NCBI GenBank assembly: GCA_020726505.1
Contig: JAHLEZ010000008.1
Span: 372,001 to 436,000 of the forward strand
Direction of reading: 5' to 3'
DNA length: 64,000 bases
Source of the DNA: Leptodontidium sp. MPI-SDFR-AT-0119
Lineage: Eukaryota; Ascomycota; Leotiomycetes; Helotiales; Leptodontidiaceae
The notes beneath the pieces were generated by a model that ran no database searches, was not told the origin of the DNA, and saw only the letters and a program-made list of their open reading frames with translations. A program made the translations under genes and the position numbers. Within the stretch, counting starts at the first letter, position 1, and each line of letters starts with the position of its first letter. Positions 1 to 12,908 of this stretch are shown one piece after another.

Positions 1-2100
1 CTGTATTCCTACTCGTGACCTTGTCGACCGCGAGTTTGTGTTAGTTATTAAGTATATCTCTACCGTTAGTTACGCCATTAATTGTAATATTATTATACCG
101 GGGGCTGTCTACTTTGAGAAAATGTTTAATAATAACTTGTTATTAGGCACAAAGATCTCTTGTAATAAAAAGGGGTACTTAAGTGACGAGCTCGTATTAG
201 AGTGGCTTTAATACTTTGATTAATAAACTAATAGCCGTTAATAAGGCCCTTAGCGTCTCTTGATATTTAATGGCTATAGTAGTTATATGACTCACGAGTT
301 TATCTCTAGGTATAAGTAATTAAAGATTATACCTTTTTATTTAATTGCTTACTTAATATATACTACATAACCACTTGACGTTACTTGTTTTTAGTCTAAA
401 AAGCATTAGCATAGCCGAGCAATTAAAGATAAATTTAGAGACAGTTATAACCATTTTACTAAATATACCTTTCTTTAATACCTTCACTAAATTAGAGCCA
501 AAACCTTTAAGAAAGAGACGATTTAGTTAGCCTTCAGGCGTACCGGCATATAGCCATTAAATGCGGATGTTATTATTAAAGCTTTTAAGCTTGCCTAGGA
601 TACTTAAATAGGCGACAAAGACACTAGTGGACGGGTATATAACTATATCCCGGGTAATTTATCCAAGGTAATTAATATTCCTACATCTAACGAGCCTGTA
701 CCACGTTAGATTCTAGCTAATAATTAGTTTTGGGAGGCTGAAATAGCGTTAAACGAAGAATACGATTATATCCCGTGGACTTAAAATAATAAGGCTTTCT
801 ACGATAAGCCGGGGGACGGATTTGAGCTCCCATAGCTCCCACGTAACGGAAATATCGATAATACAAACGATTTAATAGCTCCACTCGCAAGCTCTCGTAT
901 CGACGAATTACTTAATATTTAAGATTCAATAAAAGCAGCAACTACACAGCAACCTTCGCAACCTAGAGACGTAAAAGACTACGGGAATTATAGTATAGTA
1001 AATAATCCTCGTTATTACAGGAAAACGCCATTTTTTAGTACCTTATATAGAGCTAAAGGAATCAATACACACGCCGAATTTCTTAAGACTTACGAAGATA
1101 TATTATTATCTCTATTAAAGCGACTCTCTAATAAGAAGTTCCGTAAAGGCAGTACAATTAGTACGATTATAGCCGACGGCGCGACGCTGAGCGCCAAGAG
1201 CTTACTTTAACCGTTTTAAATAATACCTAGGGTAGTAAATCCCTTGTACTAAATGACGAAGATAGTACTAAGAGAGTCAAACCTCGCGGTAAGGACCGCG
1301 TAATCTTCTTTAGGGAAGGGTTACGAATTATCGGCGAAAGGAATAATACTGCCTAGGAGTCCAAACTTGCGAAGCTCTAAAGAAAGGCGAATATTACTAG
1401 ATATATATTAAGGTTAAAAGAGGAGAGAGTTACTAAAGCTTTAACTTAATAGTAAAAGAGAGAGGAGAAAGAAACTACCAAGGTTCCAAAAAGAATAAAA
1501 AAAGCTCGTATCCGCGAGGAGAAAGCTCAGGCTAAAATATAATATAAACTCGACAAAGATATAAAGTTACAGGCGTTAATTAGTACTAGAAAGAAGCCTA
1601 GGGGTCGGAAATCGACTACAATTAAAGGGGAAGAGGCCACACAATAAGAGCCTATTATGGCCGCATCTTAAAGGCTAATTCGCACTAGGAGACTAATACA
1701 AAAAGCGATTGAGATACCTAGCGATATAGAGCAAGAAGATGGCAGTAATATTAAGAGCCTTCTAGAGTCAGATTCGTCCGCTGATTCCGATTCCGACGTT
1801 AATTTAAGTAATAATAGTAGATTACGATAATTACAATTGAGGGGTATCTGAGTTAGTGTTTAGGTGTGCGATTATATAAGTGAGTACATCCCAAAACCTA
1901 CTTACTTTGTTTAATTATAAGACATAATATAACTTAACTAACGTTATCTAAGTTGTAATTAATATAGAATTTTATTCTGGATTTAATGGTCTACTTTATA
2001 AGTTGATTGTATTAGTAGTAAAAAAGTTATTCTTGATTCCTTACTTAATTTGCCGTGTCTAAGTTGCTGGTATGTCCAAGTTGGTGGTTCCGACCTGCGC
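1..2100 (+). mobile_element. RIP-degraded Fot1/pogo-type DNA transposon (left end outside window)
   Basis: Conceptual translation of about 90-450 recovers the C-terminal half of a DDE transposase of the Fot1/pogo (Tc1-mariner) type. A GTKISCNKKGY-like stretch is followed by FNGYSSYMTHEFI, IIPFYLIAYL and a PLDV segment, the usual order of the second catalytic block and the PP-x-THxLQPLDV motif. The frame is interrupted by many TAA/TAG codons, and the catalytic Asp expected before GYSS reads Asn, both expected from C-to-T/G-to-A mutation. A Lys/Glu-rich C-terminal tail covers about 1360-1650. The DNA is AT-rich with few CA/TG dinucleotides. The right end is placed near 2100, where a TA could be the target duplication and a terminal-repeat-like sequence (2050-2100) occurs. 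The left terminal repeat and HTH domain are outside the window. The element is dead. Confidence 0.8.
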
Positions 2101-3711
2101 TAGCAGGTCGGTAATTTTTCAGAAATATTCAGGAAACCGACGAGTAGCGGTTCGTACATGGAATGGGCGTTTTTTTTCTTTAAAAAAAAAAAATAAAAAA
2201 AATAAGTTAGACACTGTCCCGGACTAGCAGACGGTGGTAGACGAGGGGGGCGGGTAAGAGATGAGAGAAAACAGAAATTTAGCAATTTCTCAGCCTCGCA
2301 GCTTCATAACCTCGCAACAGCGCCGCCACCGCGCTCTGGACAGGCGCAGTGGAACCTTACCCACCGATTCTCTCTATCCCAATGGATGCAAGTACTTCAG
2401 TAGGCACTACACAAAAACACCTTCCAATCTAAGGTAAGGCTCAGATTTCTCTTTCCAAAGTTTTGCACGTACTTTCAAAGGTATGTTCAATACACGAGCT
2501 ATATTTGCAATAAGAAAACACTCTTAATGCAATCTTCGTCTCTAACTCGTAGCTGTTCGACTGGGAGAGGAGGTAAAACAAGGAGGCGTGGTATCTTAGT
2601 ATTAGCGTCGAGAGTATCTTTGGATTTGTAACCGATGTTAGTGATTTCGAAGTCCGTTTACTGAAGGATTTAGCTTATTACGTGCCAGTTTCGTTTTTCC
2701 CCACGGATTTTCTAGTTAATTTACTAATTAGCTAGCGAATAAAAGGGTGAACATCGCTCTGTTTTTTACGCGAAGTATTTCCAAATCAATGTTAGCGTAC
2801 TATTATTAGTATCCTTATTGCCTTAAGGCTAGGCTATTTTGAGGGTTGAGCTTGGTGGGTGAGTAATAGGGATTGGTGGATGAGACATTAGGAGATAAGC
2901 AAGGGAGGCACATGTAGAGGGAGATTTAGATATTGTTGAGAATCAGAACTTCTGGGAGGCTTTCTGGTCTTGTCCCGAAGCTAAGAGGTAGAATACTGGG
3001 GAAGGGGTATGCCTGCTCAGCTATTCTAGCTTAAAAATCCAGGCTCCCATCCAACTAATATTCCTTGTCTATGTCTGACCCTGCCTGCCAGCTCGGACCT
3101 TAATTCCGTGTGTTCCATTGCAGGTAACCAGCCAATTGCTTTGTTTTCACTCTCTCCCACTGGCGAGAAGTCTTGCACTCTTCCTTGTTTGCTCGCTTCT
3201 CACTCCTTTTGTATTAGGAGGATCGCTTTCTCCCTTCTCCCTTTTTAATTGGAGGTTTAGAGAAGTAGGTGGTTCGAGTTTTTGGCGTTTGGTTGTGGCG
3301 ACTGGTTGTGCGAGTTGCTCATGTTTAGATATTGTTGAATTTGTGCCAGGGGTTTGAAGATGGTATTGACAGTTGAGTTGTCCTTTCTCGATTGCTTTGC
3401 CTTGCCTTTTCGTAGTTGAGGGTGTTGGCGTGAGGAGTTTCTAAGAGGGCCCGGAGCTTTTGGATTTGACTTGACTTTGGACGCCTTCTCCTAATCAGCT
3501 TTCATCCCACGCTTAGTCTCCTTCATCTCCTCTTGCTTGTTCTCATGCGCGTTTCCCAGATAATCTTCTTGGTGAACCAGGTTGTAGCGGGCATTGGTAG
3601 CCATGTCCATGGCCCTAGTACTGGAACCGAAACATTCGTCACCTCCTTTACTGCGAACTTCTTCTCCCCTGTCCTCCCAATTCTCATGCTCGGCTTGGTA
3701 TTCTGGTACTG
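2101..3711. other. Intergenic; no supported gene
   Basis: No convincing coding sequence. A 9-bp inverted pair lies at 2090-2098 and 2103-2111 across the transposon right border. An A/T homopolymer tract lies at about 2169-2202. The plus-strand frames at 3118-3357 and 3533-3937 are pyrimidine-driven and lack family features or plausible splice partners. Confidence 0.5.
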
Positions 3712-4176
3712 CTACAACTCGATCTTGGAGCTGAATAGCTGCGCAATCGGTATTAGAGATATTGGCATTGAATCCAGATCGCCGACCTCACTATCTTCAT
3801 CATCGGGCTTGGGTAGGAGTGTTTTCGCCCAATCCGGATCGTTGATCTCAATGGTCCTCTTTGAATTTATCATTTGCACCCTCACTGCCTCACTGAACCA
3901 TTTATCTCTCTCCCCATCCAGATCCCCTGCAGGATGAGTACTTTGCTTCTCTCTTGCATCGTTCCCCAAAAGTTCCCCCTTCTCATCCACCATCTTGTAA
4001 ACCACCTTTCCATCCTCTTCCCACTACACGAAGCATATGTCCGGTAAATCAAGCATATCAATATTCCGCTGGCTCTCCATAGCTGCTTTCATAAGCTCTT
4101 TATGTTGTGAGGCGAGAAGATGAGCCGTGGTTTGAATCCTATTGCATTTCTCCGCAAAGCGGATTCGTTCTTCCAT
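3712..4176 (-). pseudogene. In-frame 3' continuation of the upstream gene beyond two TAG codons
   Basis: The minus-strand frame used by exon 2 of the neighbouring gene stays open after its TAG stop at 4189-4191. It runs as a charged, helical segment (MEERIRFAEKC at 4176, then LLASQHKELMKAAMESQ), meets a second TAG at 4024-4026 in the context DICFV-stop-WEEDGK, and continues to 3712. The segments before and after each stop are compositionally alike and in the same frame. The simplest reading is that both TAGs were CAG (Gln) codons hit by C-to-T changes at CpA, the RIP target. The original protein would then have been about 160 residues longer. The alternative is that the annotated stop is genuine and this is fortuitously open 3' sequence. 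Confidence 0.5.
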
Positions 4177-4188
4177 ATCTGTGAGGTC

Positions 4189-6299
4189 CTAGGATCCTAT
4201 GGGCACAAATTCGTACCGAATGAGGGACGGTGTCGACTTTGACGCGGAACTGAGTGGTCGAAACGGGCCTGAAGAAGATTGGTTGCCATTGCTCGTTTTG
4301 AAAGCGATATTAGGACTGGATTTCGATTTCGAGTCTGACCTGGGGAACTTTCGAATATGTGCGCATAATATCTTCGCTGTGAATCCTACTGCGGTAATCA
4401 AATAGATGTAAGGCGTTACTGCCGTAAAGTACTTCGAGCCTTGAGGAGTGGCTAGCCAGTGAAGTTTCATGTAATCATGCAATAAAGCAGAAGAATTGAG
4501 GGTGAGATACGCAGTGGCTTTAAGAATCAGATCTTCGTTATTTGATAGGGGCTTGACTTCGATCAGAAAATGAGGGAGGCAGGTGAATAGGTTTTCTCGA
4601 TGACCCCTTCGAGAAGTTCTATCGAAAAGTCGATTGACAGGAAGGCTGAAGAGTTGAGGGAGACAGTGGCGGTACTTGTCTAGGATATCTTGAGCCTCAA
4701 CAGCATATGCGATATCGAAATATATGTAATTGTTCGCACCTTTTAGATTGAGATTTGAAAGGTCGGCTGGTGAAAGCGAATTTTCTGCTGGTCCAATGAT
4801 TCGGAATGGATAGTAGGTCAATACACCATCACCGAAGACCTCTGTAGGCTGATTCTTACCTTTCTTCGCTGAAATCGCTGGCAACGAGCACTTACTTACA
4901 GTCTTAGTCCGTAGCTCGACTAGCTTTCGTATTACCCCTCCCTTGCTTTCCACTTCGGACAGTCCTTTCCCCACGACAAAGATCGAAGCATCCCAAAACC
5001 TCGCTCGAAATTCGGCTTCTTGATGTGGAGTATTGTCCCTGGGGAAGTCAATTTGCGCAATGAGTTGTTCTTCGAATACCGTATCCATAAAAAGGTATAT
5101 GTTTGGATTGACCATTTTCATTGGAATCTCGGAAAAATAGAACCGGCCAGGGTGAAAATTGCATTGCTCCTTGGCCCATGCCACTGCGGCTCGGAGTGTT
5201 CCACAATTCAAACGCTCTTTGCTGTTCAGTTTATCGGACTGGTTGCCAGTACCTTCGACTATTCGTAACTGTGTATTGGTGAACAATTTGGTGAGCTGCG
5301 TTGGAGCCGGGGAGCTCGTCGAACACTTTTGAGATTAGCTATTTCTGTCAACAGGTATGATGTGGGACGCACCTCGGTTTTCTCTGAAGCACGTGCCATT
5401 TCTGCCCGAACTGCGTCGTATAAGGCTGCTTGTGCCTTCCAAGTCTTTAACGTCGGGGATCGAATCTTGCTCTTGGACGGTGGTGTGAGACAGTCTTCAA
5501 AGTCGAGATCAGAGTCGGATGCAAAATCATTAATAGTGAATTGGGTGAAGTCAGAAAGCGCTACAATGCTGCGGTGTGTTACTGGCTCCAGATGGCGATC
5601 TTCCGGCAGGAATTGGTGTTGCAGGGGAGGATGAGCGAGACTTGCATTTGCCGTACCCGAGGTGTCTCTATTCACGCGTTCTTTCCCAGAGACCGTATCA
5701 AGTTGACCTGGATATTCCCCTGTTGTATCGTGAATACTTTCTTTACTGATCGGGAGTACAGAAACAAGACTGCGGCAATCACGAGACCCATCACCACCAC
5801 GCCTCTCACGGTGAGAGCCTTGCATTCCCGGTTGCCCTTGACCCAAGGGGGAAGCGCTTGCTTCTCTACCAGACACAGACACAGACACGGCTCGAATCTT
5901 GGCCATAGGCGCTGCAGACTCAACGTTGACCCCAATAGCAACGGCAACGAGGGCTCCAGCTTCATTATCCTCCCACGGGTAACCAAAGGGCGAGGGCGAG
6001 GGCGAGATTGACTGGCGTGAGTCAAGTCGTCGAGCCTGGCAAGCATCGCATTCCCCTACAGCTCGGCTGTCTCCAACATGGCCTACAAACTCATCATTCT
6101 GCACGTGAGCACCGTCTTCCCTGGCCTTCCTATGCCTACTCCCATCTGCCCCTGCCGCGATTGAAAAAGAGGAGTCCGAGGCTCGAGCCGGGGCACATGG
6201 GGAGAGTTTTGCAGACTCTGGGCGCGGCTGTGGTTGTAATCCTCTTTCTCTTCGCCGTTGTCGTTGTTGTCGTCGAGGTGGTGGCGGCGAGGAGTCCAT
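4189..6299 (-). CDS. Unknown protein, about 668 aa, two exons, possibly truncated
   Basis: Model: exon 1 6299-5373, intron 5372-5269 (GTGCGT donor, CTCAC branch-like site, ACACAG acceptor), exon 2 5268-4189. The start is the ATG at 6299 in a CCATGG context; an ATG in the same frame lies 36 nt upstream. The first ~300 residues are low-complexity (Pro/Arg/Ser-rich) and probably disordered. Exon 2 encodes a globular region with FYFSEIPMKMVNPNIYLF, NYIYFDIAYAVEAQDIL and HFLIEVKPLSNNEDLILKA. The strand containing Glu-x-Lys (IEVK) recalls PD-(D/E)XK nuclease-like folds common in fungal orphan proteins, but I cannot assign a family. The stop is TAG and the same frame continues beyond it, so the protein may be C-terminally truncated. 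No signal peptide or membrane segment is evident. Confidence 0.5.
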
Positions 6300-7275
6300 G
6301 GCGACCCAAATCTTCTTTTGTGTCTCTCCTTTCATCTTTCATCTCATCTCATCGCTTCTCCCATCCGCCTCCCCTCCTCTCAGCTACTGATTCTGGTTTT
6401 GATTGTGATTATCGCTTCGTGTTCTTGTTTGTCCTTTGGCGCGTGTTTTGTTGTTTGAGGTGGTGAGGCGAGAGGTGAGGAGGGTTAGCTAGAATTGGTA
6501 ACACCACTCGAAGGGGGCTTGGCTTGGCATCCCTCGCTGCACAAAGCGCGCTATCATGAAATAATTAAATAGATGTTGGATTATTGTAGCGATATAATAG
6601 AGGTATAAAACAAAAGGTACAAGGAAGAAGATGAAAAGAAGATAGAAGATGATAGATCCGAACAGCTCGTAATGGAAGAAAGTTGCCAGTATTAGTATTA
6701 CGGAAAGACTAAAGAGTGAACAGGCCCAGGAGAATCCTCAAGGTAAGAGAGACTTCAAATCCCCTTAGAATCCTCCTGATTTAATCAATATACATTTTCC
6801 TAGTACACTTCTTTGAACACAAAAAGGCTTATAGCCCGTTCGGCCACAGGAATCCGGAATCATCACTCCTTGTTTAGTGCAGGATTTTTCAGTGGCTGAA
6901 CACAAGATTGAACGGTCTATTATAAGTCCATTACAAGTCTATTACAATTTCACACGAGTGAGAAGGTCTTAAACGAGTACGGAGCCAAATTTCGTTCTAC
7001 GAGAGGGGTTGAGGTCCATTTCAAGTACCAAATAGTCATCACTTGATTTACATGACTTGAACTAAACTTGTTCGGTGTTCCAGCAGATCAAAATCTCAGC
7101 GGCGGAACGGGTTGTTAATACTACTATCAATGACTGCAGACCTGAAGTGGAGTGGGGAGAGGTGGACCACGAGGTGATTAATAAGGGCGATGTAACTAAC
7201 GAAACACTAAATTCAATTATTTGCTGTTGCTTCCTCTTAACTTAGGTTCATCTTGCCCCTTATCTATTGCCCCCC
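6300..7275. other. Intergenic; no supported gene
   Basis: Upstream region of the minus-strand gene ending at 6299, then AT-rich sequence. I see no coding potential, repeat array or RNA gene. Confidence 0.5.
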
Positions 7276-8538
7276 CTATCCCCCCTCCACTTCCTCTTTT
7301 CTCTCCTTAATTCCGAGTGTGATTTGGATAGCCCGAACCCATTCCGCATCTAATGATTGTAGCTTCTCATCGGTTATTCTCTCTGTTCTGTTCCCAGTAG
7401 CACACAAGTCTACAGAGAACAGGATCTTGCAAGACACTTGTGCGAGCTTAGGGTCGGATTCTACCGGGTACAGAGTGGAGCTAGGGTCGTAGTGTATGTC
7501 AAGGACTCGGAGGTGGGTGTCGGAGATGCTCACGATTCTCGCCTGTGGTTCATCAGATGGTTAGTTTGGGCATTTATACAGCTAGATGCAAAGAGACGAG
7601 AAGAAATTCAGCAAAGATAGAAGCTAACTTACATAGCACTCTCGTACATAATCGCCAGGGTTGATGTCTCTAAGCTGTGAGCTCTGAGTACGTTGCAACA
7701 TTTTTTGGGTTGGCAGCTGGTGTGCGATGATTGTCAATGCACATCTGATTTCGCCTGCCAAGAATCCATGGTTGTCGAGTCCACCTCCTGTTGCCCCATG
7801 GTGGTATATCACACCTCCCTGTAAAATCTGGCCATCTGGAAGTGCTTTTGGTATAGTGCGTCGAGTAGCGGAGGATGGATGGGCGACCAGGACACTGAAC
7901 AATTCCCACGAACCACGATCGCCTTGGTGAAGTCTGCGTCCCAAGGTGGAATCCTCGCTGGGCCTGAAACAACACAGGCTCTGTAGCCGTTCAGTGCCGT
8001 CGGAGTCTCGGTATGCACCGCTAGACATCCAACCACAACTCCTGGTGAATTGAGAAGCCCATACTGTCGGCGAGAGTGGTAAGAAGTTGTTCATACAGAG
8101 GAAACCTGTTGGGGTTTCATCAAGGAACAAGTCACTGCTCTTAAAGTGAAAGTCGGGTGAAATTGACTTGGGGCTCGCAGTGACTTGCGGAATGCGAAGC
8201 ACTGGGAGGTGTGATATGCTTAACATTTTCTTTTTCTCTTCTTGGTATTGTTTGCCAACATCATTGATAAATTGTTGCAATGAACCCCAATGTTCCTTGA
8301 AAGATAACGGAGGTTGAGGAGAATTCGATGGTATGCTTTCCTTAAAAGGAATATGTGGGAGTTGAAAAGGTCGCTGGTTGATAATCGTCGTTTGGTCGTA
8401 GCTCTTGGTCTCTTCGTCCGCTTTATCAGCCTGCCTATCCTCCTCAGCTTGATGTCCTTTCATGTTCTTTTTCTTTTCCTCCTTTTCCCATTCCTTCTCC
8501 TCCCTGTCCTCACCATTGTACCCCCCCTCGCGTCGCAT
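7276..8538 (-). CDS. Unknown conserved-looking fungal protein, about 390 aa, two exons
   Basis: Model: exon 1 8538-7633, intron 7632-7543 (GTAAGT donor, ACTAAC branch, CCACAG acceptor), exon 2 7542-7276. The splice joins DYVRECY to ARIVSISDTHLRVLDIHYD without a frame break, which strongly supports the intron. The start is the first ATG in frame (8538). The first ~60 residues are Lys/Glu-rich and probably coiled or disordered. The remainder looks globular, with GSWELFSVLVAHPSS, GGVIYHHGATGGGLDNHGF and a C-terminal TGNRTERITDEKLQSLDAEW segment. I do not recognise a named domain. The gene is divergent from the protease-like gene at 9179, and 640 nt separate their starts. Confidence 0.6.
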
Positions 8539-9178
8539 CCCTCCCAAGCCTCTGACCACCTCGGCAACCTTGACAACCTCAGCCTTTGGTGCATACGCGG
8601 GTCATGTTGATCTTGTAATATATTCCACCATACGCTTGCGAGCGTATTTAGGTCTGCAGAGATTGAGGAGGGAGATTCGGCTTCATGTTTGGCTGATGAT
8701 GATGCGGATACTTATTAAGAGGGTGAAAAGGAAACGGGCACGGGCATTGTGGAGGAAGACATATCACGTGGGTCAAATGAGACCAGTCCTTTTTGGGCTT
8801 AGGACCTCGAACCGTTGCCGAACCTGTAACCAAGTATATCGTTCATCATCTTGAGGCCAAATTTGTTTGAAATATTTTTATTCACGAGCACCGGCGCTTT
8901 ACTCTTTTGTCCCTTGCGCATGCATATGCACACTACGGCACGGCCCGCGAGGGATGGGGATGGGAAGGGGCAGCTATGCTTGTTCAAGTTAGTGTCGGCG
9001 CTCGCTTGAGCCAATTCAATCCCATCTCCATCTCAAAAACAACATGGAACCTTGTCGAACATCTATTTACAAGATCGTCACAAGGACTCGGGTTTGAGTT
9101 TGTCCTTTGATCCTGGGCTCGACTTCAATCTCGGTCTCAATCTCGACCTTGTGGAGACTAAGGATAAGACAAATCAAC
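8539..9178. promoter_or_regulatory. Shared upstream region of two divergent genes
   Basis: The starts at 8538 (minus) and 9179 (plus) face away from each other. The stretch holds no coding frame I support and presumably carries both promoters. No recognised operator was seen. Confidence 0.35.
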
Positions 9179-10895
9179 ATGGCTGACTTGGACCCCTCGA
9201 CGCCAATCCCGATGCCCGCGACTCCGGACCGCGCGACCTCAAGTCCATTATCTCTAAATCTTACAACTTCAACTCTATCGTCTCTCATTCCTACAACACC
9301 GATAGCTACCGCTTCTACAGCCACGGCCTTGACAGCCCCAGCTGTGTCCTCACTTCGATCAACGCCTGCATCAACTCTTCAGTCCCCGCCTGCAATACCT
9401 GTACAAGGTCTTGTCCCTTCGGACGAGCAGAAGAGAACCTATCGCTTCCGGGGACTTGAGCTGATTGCAACCAATAACATCTACGCTCTTCCTGACCCTA
9501 TTATCGATCCTCGAACACGTTGGCCTGCTCGACGGGCGACTGATGTATGCGATAACGAGCAGTTCGCACAATGCTGGAAGGAACATCTTTCAGCACCCAT
9601 TGTGCAGTATCTTGCAAGCAATGTAGAATCCTGGACGTTGAATATTTTACGCTCCGGCTTTCCAGATGCTGAAGATCCTCTACGGACTCCAATCGTGGTT
9701 TATCTGAAAACTGGTCTGACATTGGCAGACAAACCTGTCACTGAAGAGCTTGCGCTTCGCATTATCCGGGTTGTAGCTAGTATTATTTTGGAATTCTGGC
9801 AAGGGGAGAGGTAAGACAGACTGTCTATTTACCTATCTATTCGGAGAAATTGCTGACTAAAATTCTAAAGTATCTACATTGACGTCTGTAAGACACAACG
9901 AAGCTCGACTTCCGACCAATTGGCAGAGTTCTCTTATCTCTCAGATATTCCGCCTCGCTACTATACCCGCTACCCTCCGTTCCCGGGATGTTCAATTGGT
10001 ACCGGAAACCAAGCTGGCACATTAACAGGGTATGTCAAGCATGGGGATGAGTTTTACAAATCAACATGCTATCATGTGGGCGGTCCACGCGGTACCCAAC
10101 TTTCCTCCCCAGCCTTGTACCAACACGACGCCATAAAGGAAGCTCTTGAAAAATTAGTTCCATCTCTGCTCTCCATATCAAGGCTCGGCCGTATCAGTCC
10201 TCGTCTCCTTGGACTTGTATCAGGACCTCTTCACTACGGTGCTTATTGGTACAAGATATGGAAGGCTTGTCGGGCTTGGGACCCAGACTGCGGGACGGTC
10301 ACATCCAGTTCGGGTGGGTTATTGGGCGGATATAATTGGTGTCTCACTAAATTCGAGGGAAAGCCAGGCCAGAACTACAACCGGGTATGTTTTGCTGAAA
10401 TACTCTGTCCATTTGTTTACTAACATATACTAGCATGTACCTCTTCACCAGTTGGATGCTAGCTCAGGCTTTCAATTTCACTCTGTCCACTACTTTTCAT
10501 CTTCTGCTATTACTACCGCAGAGAGTTACTTTGCATATGGACCTTCCTTCAAGCCCATCCGATCGACCCCTCTCAAGGCCTTTGAAGTCTGCTTCAAGCC
10601 ACCAAGCTGTACGACAAAAGATTGGACAGTCGGACGAGTCAATTCAATTGATATGATTACGCAACAGAACTCTACTGTATCCCCACAGGAGCAGTATTGT
10701 ATTGTTTCTGGGGGTCTAGACATTAAGGCGGTTGTCAGTGCAGAAGGCGATTCCGGCTCTATTATCCTCGACAAAGACTACCAACCTGTGGCTGTCTTAT
10801 ATGCGGGCTATGAGGCTACTAATATCAACCAAGATATTACATGTGCTGTACATTTGAGCACTATACTCGCGGATATGGAAAGAGTCAACGGCTGA
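9179..10895 (+). CDS. Chymotrypsin-fold (PA clan) serine protease-like protein, about 535 aa
   Basis: Model: exons 9179-9810, 9871-10384 and 10434-10895, with introns GTAAGA...AAAG (CTGAC branch) and GTATGT...CTAG (CTAAC branch). All junctions keep frame and the total is 1608 nt. The ATG at 9179 has A at -3. The first ~80 residues are a Ser/Thr/Pro/Ala-rich, probably disordered leader; no signal peptide is seen. The middle holds STCYHVGG, which fits the catalytic-His strand of trypsin-like folds. Exon 3 holds EGDSGSIILDKDYQPVAVLYAG, the GDSGS nucleophile motif followed by the usual strand and a Gly. The catalytic Asp between them is not identified with confidence. Such intracellular S1-like proteins are common and mostly uncharacterised in filamentous ascomycetes. 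The substrate is unknown. Confidence 0.65.
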
Positions 10896-12908
10896 GAAAA
10901 GGGCAGCGCAGTCTTTTGCTCAGGTGGAGATTAGGTCTTGAAAAGGGAAATTTTTGTGGGATAGCATACAGGCATGACAAAAGTGGATGGTGTGGAGCAC
11001 CACTCAAGCGCTGGATCGCCCAGAAAGATGGGCCTGTATGATATGCAATTAGTGTAATCTTAAAAAGCGATGCGTTATGCCCAAGTATGTTTTGATTTTC
11101 AACATTAAGCTTAAAAGTGAAGTGTGTTGGTAGTAATAACGATGTAAAAACATAATCGTAGGTATAATAAAAGAATTAAGAAATGATAATTAATCTCGAG
11201 CTATTAAAATATAAATCTCATATAAGACAAAATTTGAGTTAGAATATTAAGGATATTAGGATAACTTAATTATATGCAAATGAATTTCTTTCTATGGATT
11301 TTCTGATGTATTTTTTTTTTTTTTACCTATGTCTAAGCTGGAGCTTAAGGGCAGTATTAGAGCTGTTGGTATGGAAGAATCTAATAGCGAGCGCCTCTGG
11401 TTTACATATACTCGACGCTATTGAGTATTTGAGTAAGGGCATGAGTACTTGTTGAAGCTAGACAGCAAAAATGCATTCAATTATGAATTCATCCTCCCAG
11501 TTAGCATCCTCATCGCGAGTATTGTAATCTTGCCCTCATTATCCTCTTCGATAAAATCTTCGCCAGAATTACCCGTAACTTGATAATCCTTCCCTCCGCC
11601 GGCAACAGTATTATTTATAATCAAAGCATCATCCTCATCCAAGAAATACCCATCTTTCTCGTTTCTCATTATCATTTAACGACTTGATCTTTCCATCTGC
11701 CATAATCTTAACTATGCTGACATACCTACCGCTATTATTACATATGTTCCACTTCTAACCAAAAGCCCGGAACTAATTCAGCACTTGCGCCGATACGTAA
11801 GGAGTCATGGTAGATATATTATTTAAAGGATTCACAAAAAGGTAAAGTCTTATGAAAGGATCACAAAGATAGATTAGATTCGTGTGACAAGCTCGATAGG
11901 CGCGATAGAAGGAAAAGGATTGCAAATGCAAATTCTAATGTCACGTAAGGCGAAAGAAGGGGGCGGGGGGTTCGAAACTGGGTAGATCACATAGCACCCG
12001 TCGATGAGAGAGGACGGTGCTCTCAATATATCTGTTCCATCTACCTGCGCTTAGTCTGCGCCTAATTTGCATGCCTTTAAACTACTTGCCCTTAAACTAC
12101 TTGCCCTCAGTTTGTATGCGTTCAATCTACCTGCCCTCAATCCGCCCCCAGGAGGACCAGCTAGAGCGTCAATTTCTTATCTTTACTTTTCTTTTTACTT
12201 ATTTTCTTACTTACTTTCCTACTTATCTTCTTATATACTTTCTTATACATCTTTTTACACATCTTTTTACATAGCCCCTTACTTATATCCCTTTCTTTTC
12301 TCTCTTCTTTTTAATCTTTTTCCTATTTCTTTAAAAAAAGACTTTCTTTTCTTATCTTTATTTTAGAAATTTATATCAGTATATATATAGTTTTGTAAAG
12401 CTGTAAGTACTAAATAAGTAAAAAATATTAAAGTGGATCAAATCTAAACGAGTAGATAAAGGCAGCTTTAAAGGATACTAATATTAATTAAACAAAGTAA
12501 AATGGAATAATCACGCAAGCTTCATTCAAAATTTTCAAAATTTTCAGCTTCATTTAACAACCCTACGCAGCTTACCTCATCAATTTACACAAAGATGAGG
12601 TAACCCAGTCTAAGAGGAGGGACTGTATCGCGATCTGGGAAAACAAGCTAATCCGCCCTGCTTCTGTAATTTAACAATTTGATTTTCTAATAAATACTTC
12701 ACCATTTTTGAATTTAACCCTTTATGTGCTGCCGTCTTTGTCATGAACGGGCCTACGTTTGTAGTCGAGAAGCAAGTATGCGACGACATCTCAAAATTGT
12801 CTATACATAGGAAAGCAAGAGCAGGGGTGGCCGTCCGTCAAAGCCTAAACGCCTCGTTGAAGTCCCACGAAAACATAGGTATGCAATAGATAATATCGAA
12901 TCTTCTAC
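10896..12908. other. Gene-poor AT-rich stretch with pyrimidine tract
   Basis: AT-rich sequence resembling old RIP-affected DNA (about 11050-11350). A Thr/Pro-like pyrimidine-rich low-complexity tract lies at about 12160-12350, preceded by imperfect repeats of a TTAAACTACTTGCCC-type unit at about 12070-12140. A short acidic minus-strand frame (11675-11481) has no supporting feature. No gene is called. Confidence 0.5.

Noticed and set aside
5672..6046. 124-codon minus-strand frame with a hydrophobic segment
   Set aside because: Out-of-frame shadow inside exon 1 of the unknown gene.
12017..12366. Open frames over the pyrimidine-rich tract
   Set aside because: Composition-driven low complexity in two frames; no start context or family features.
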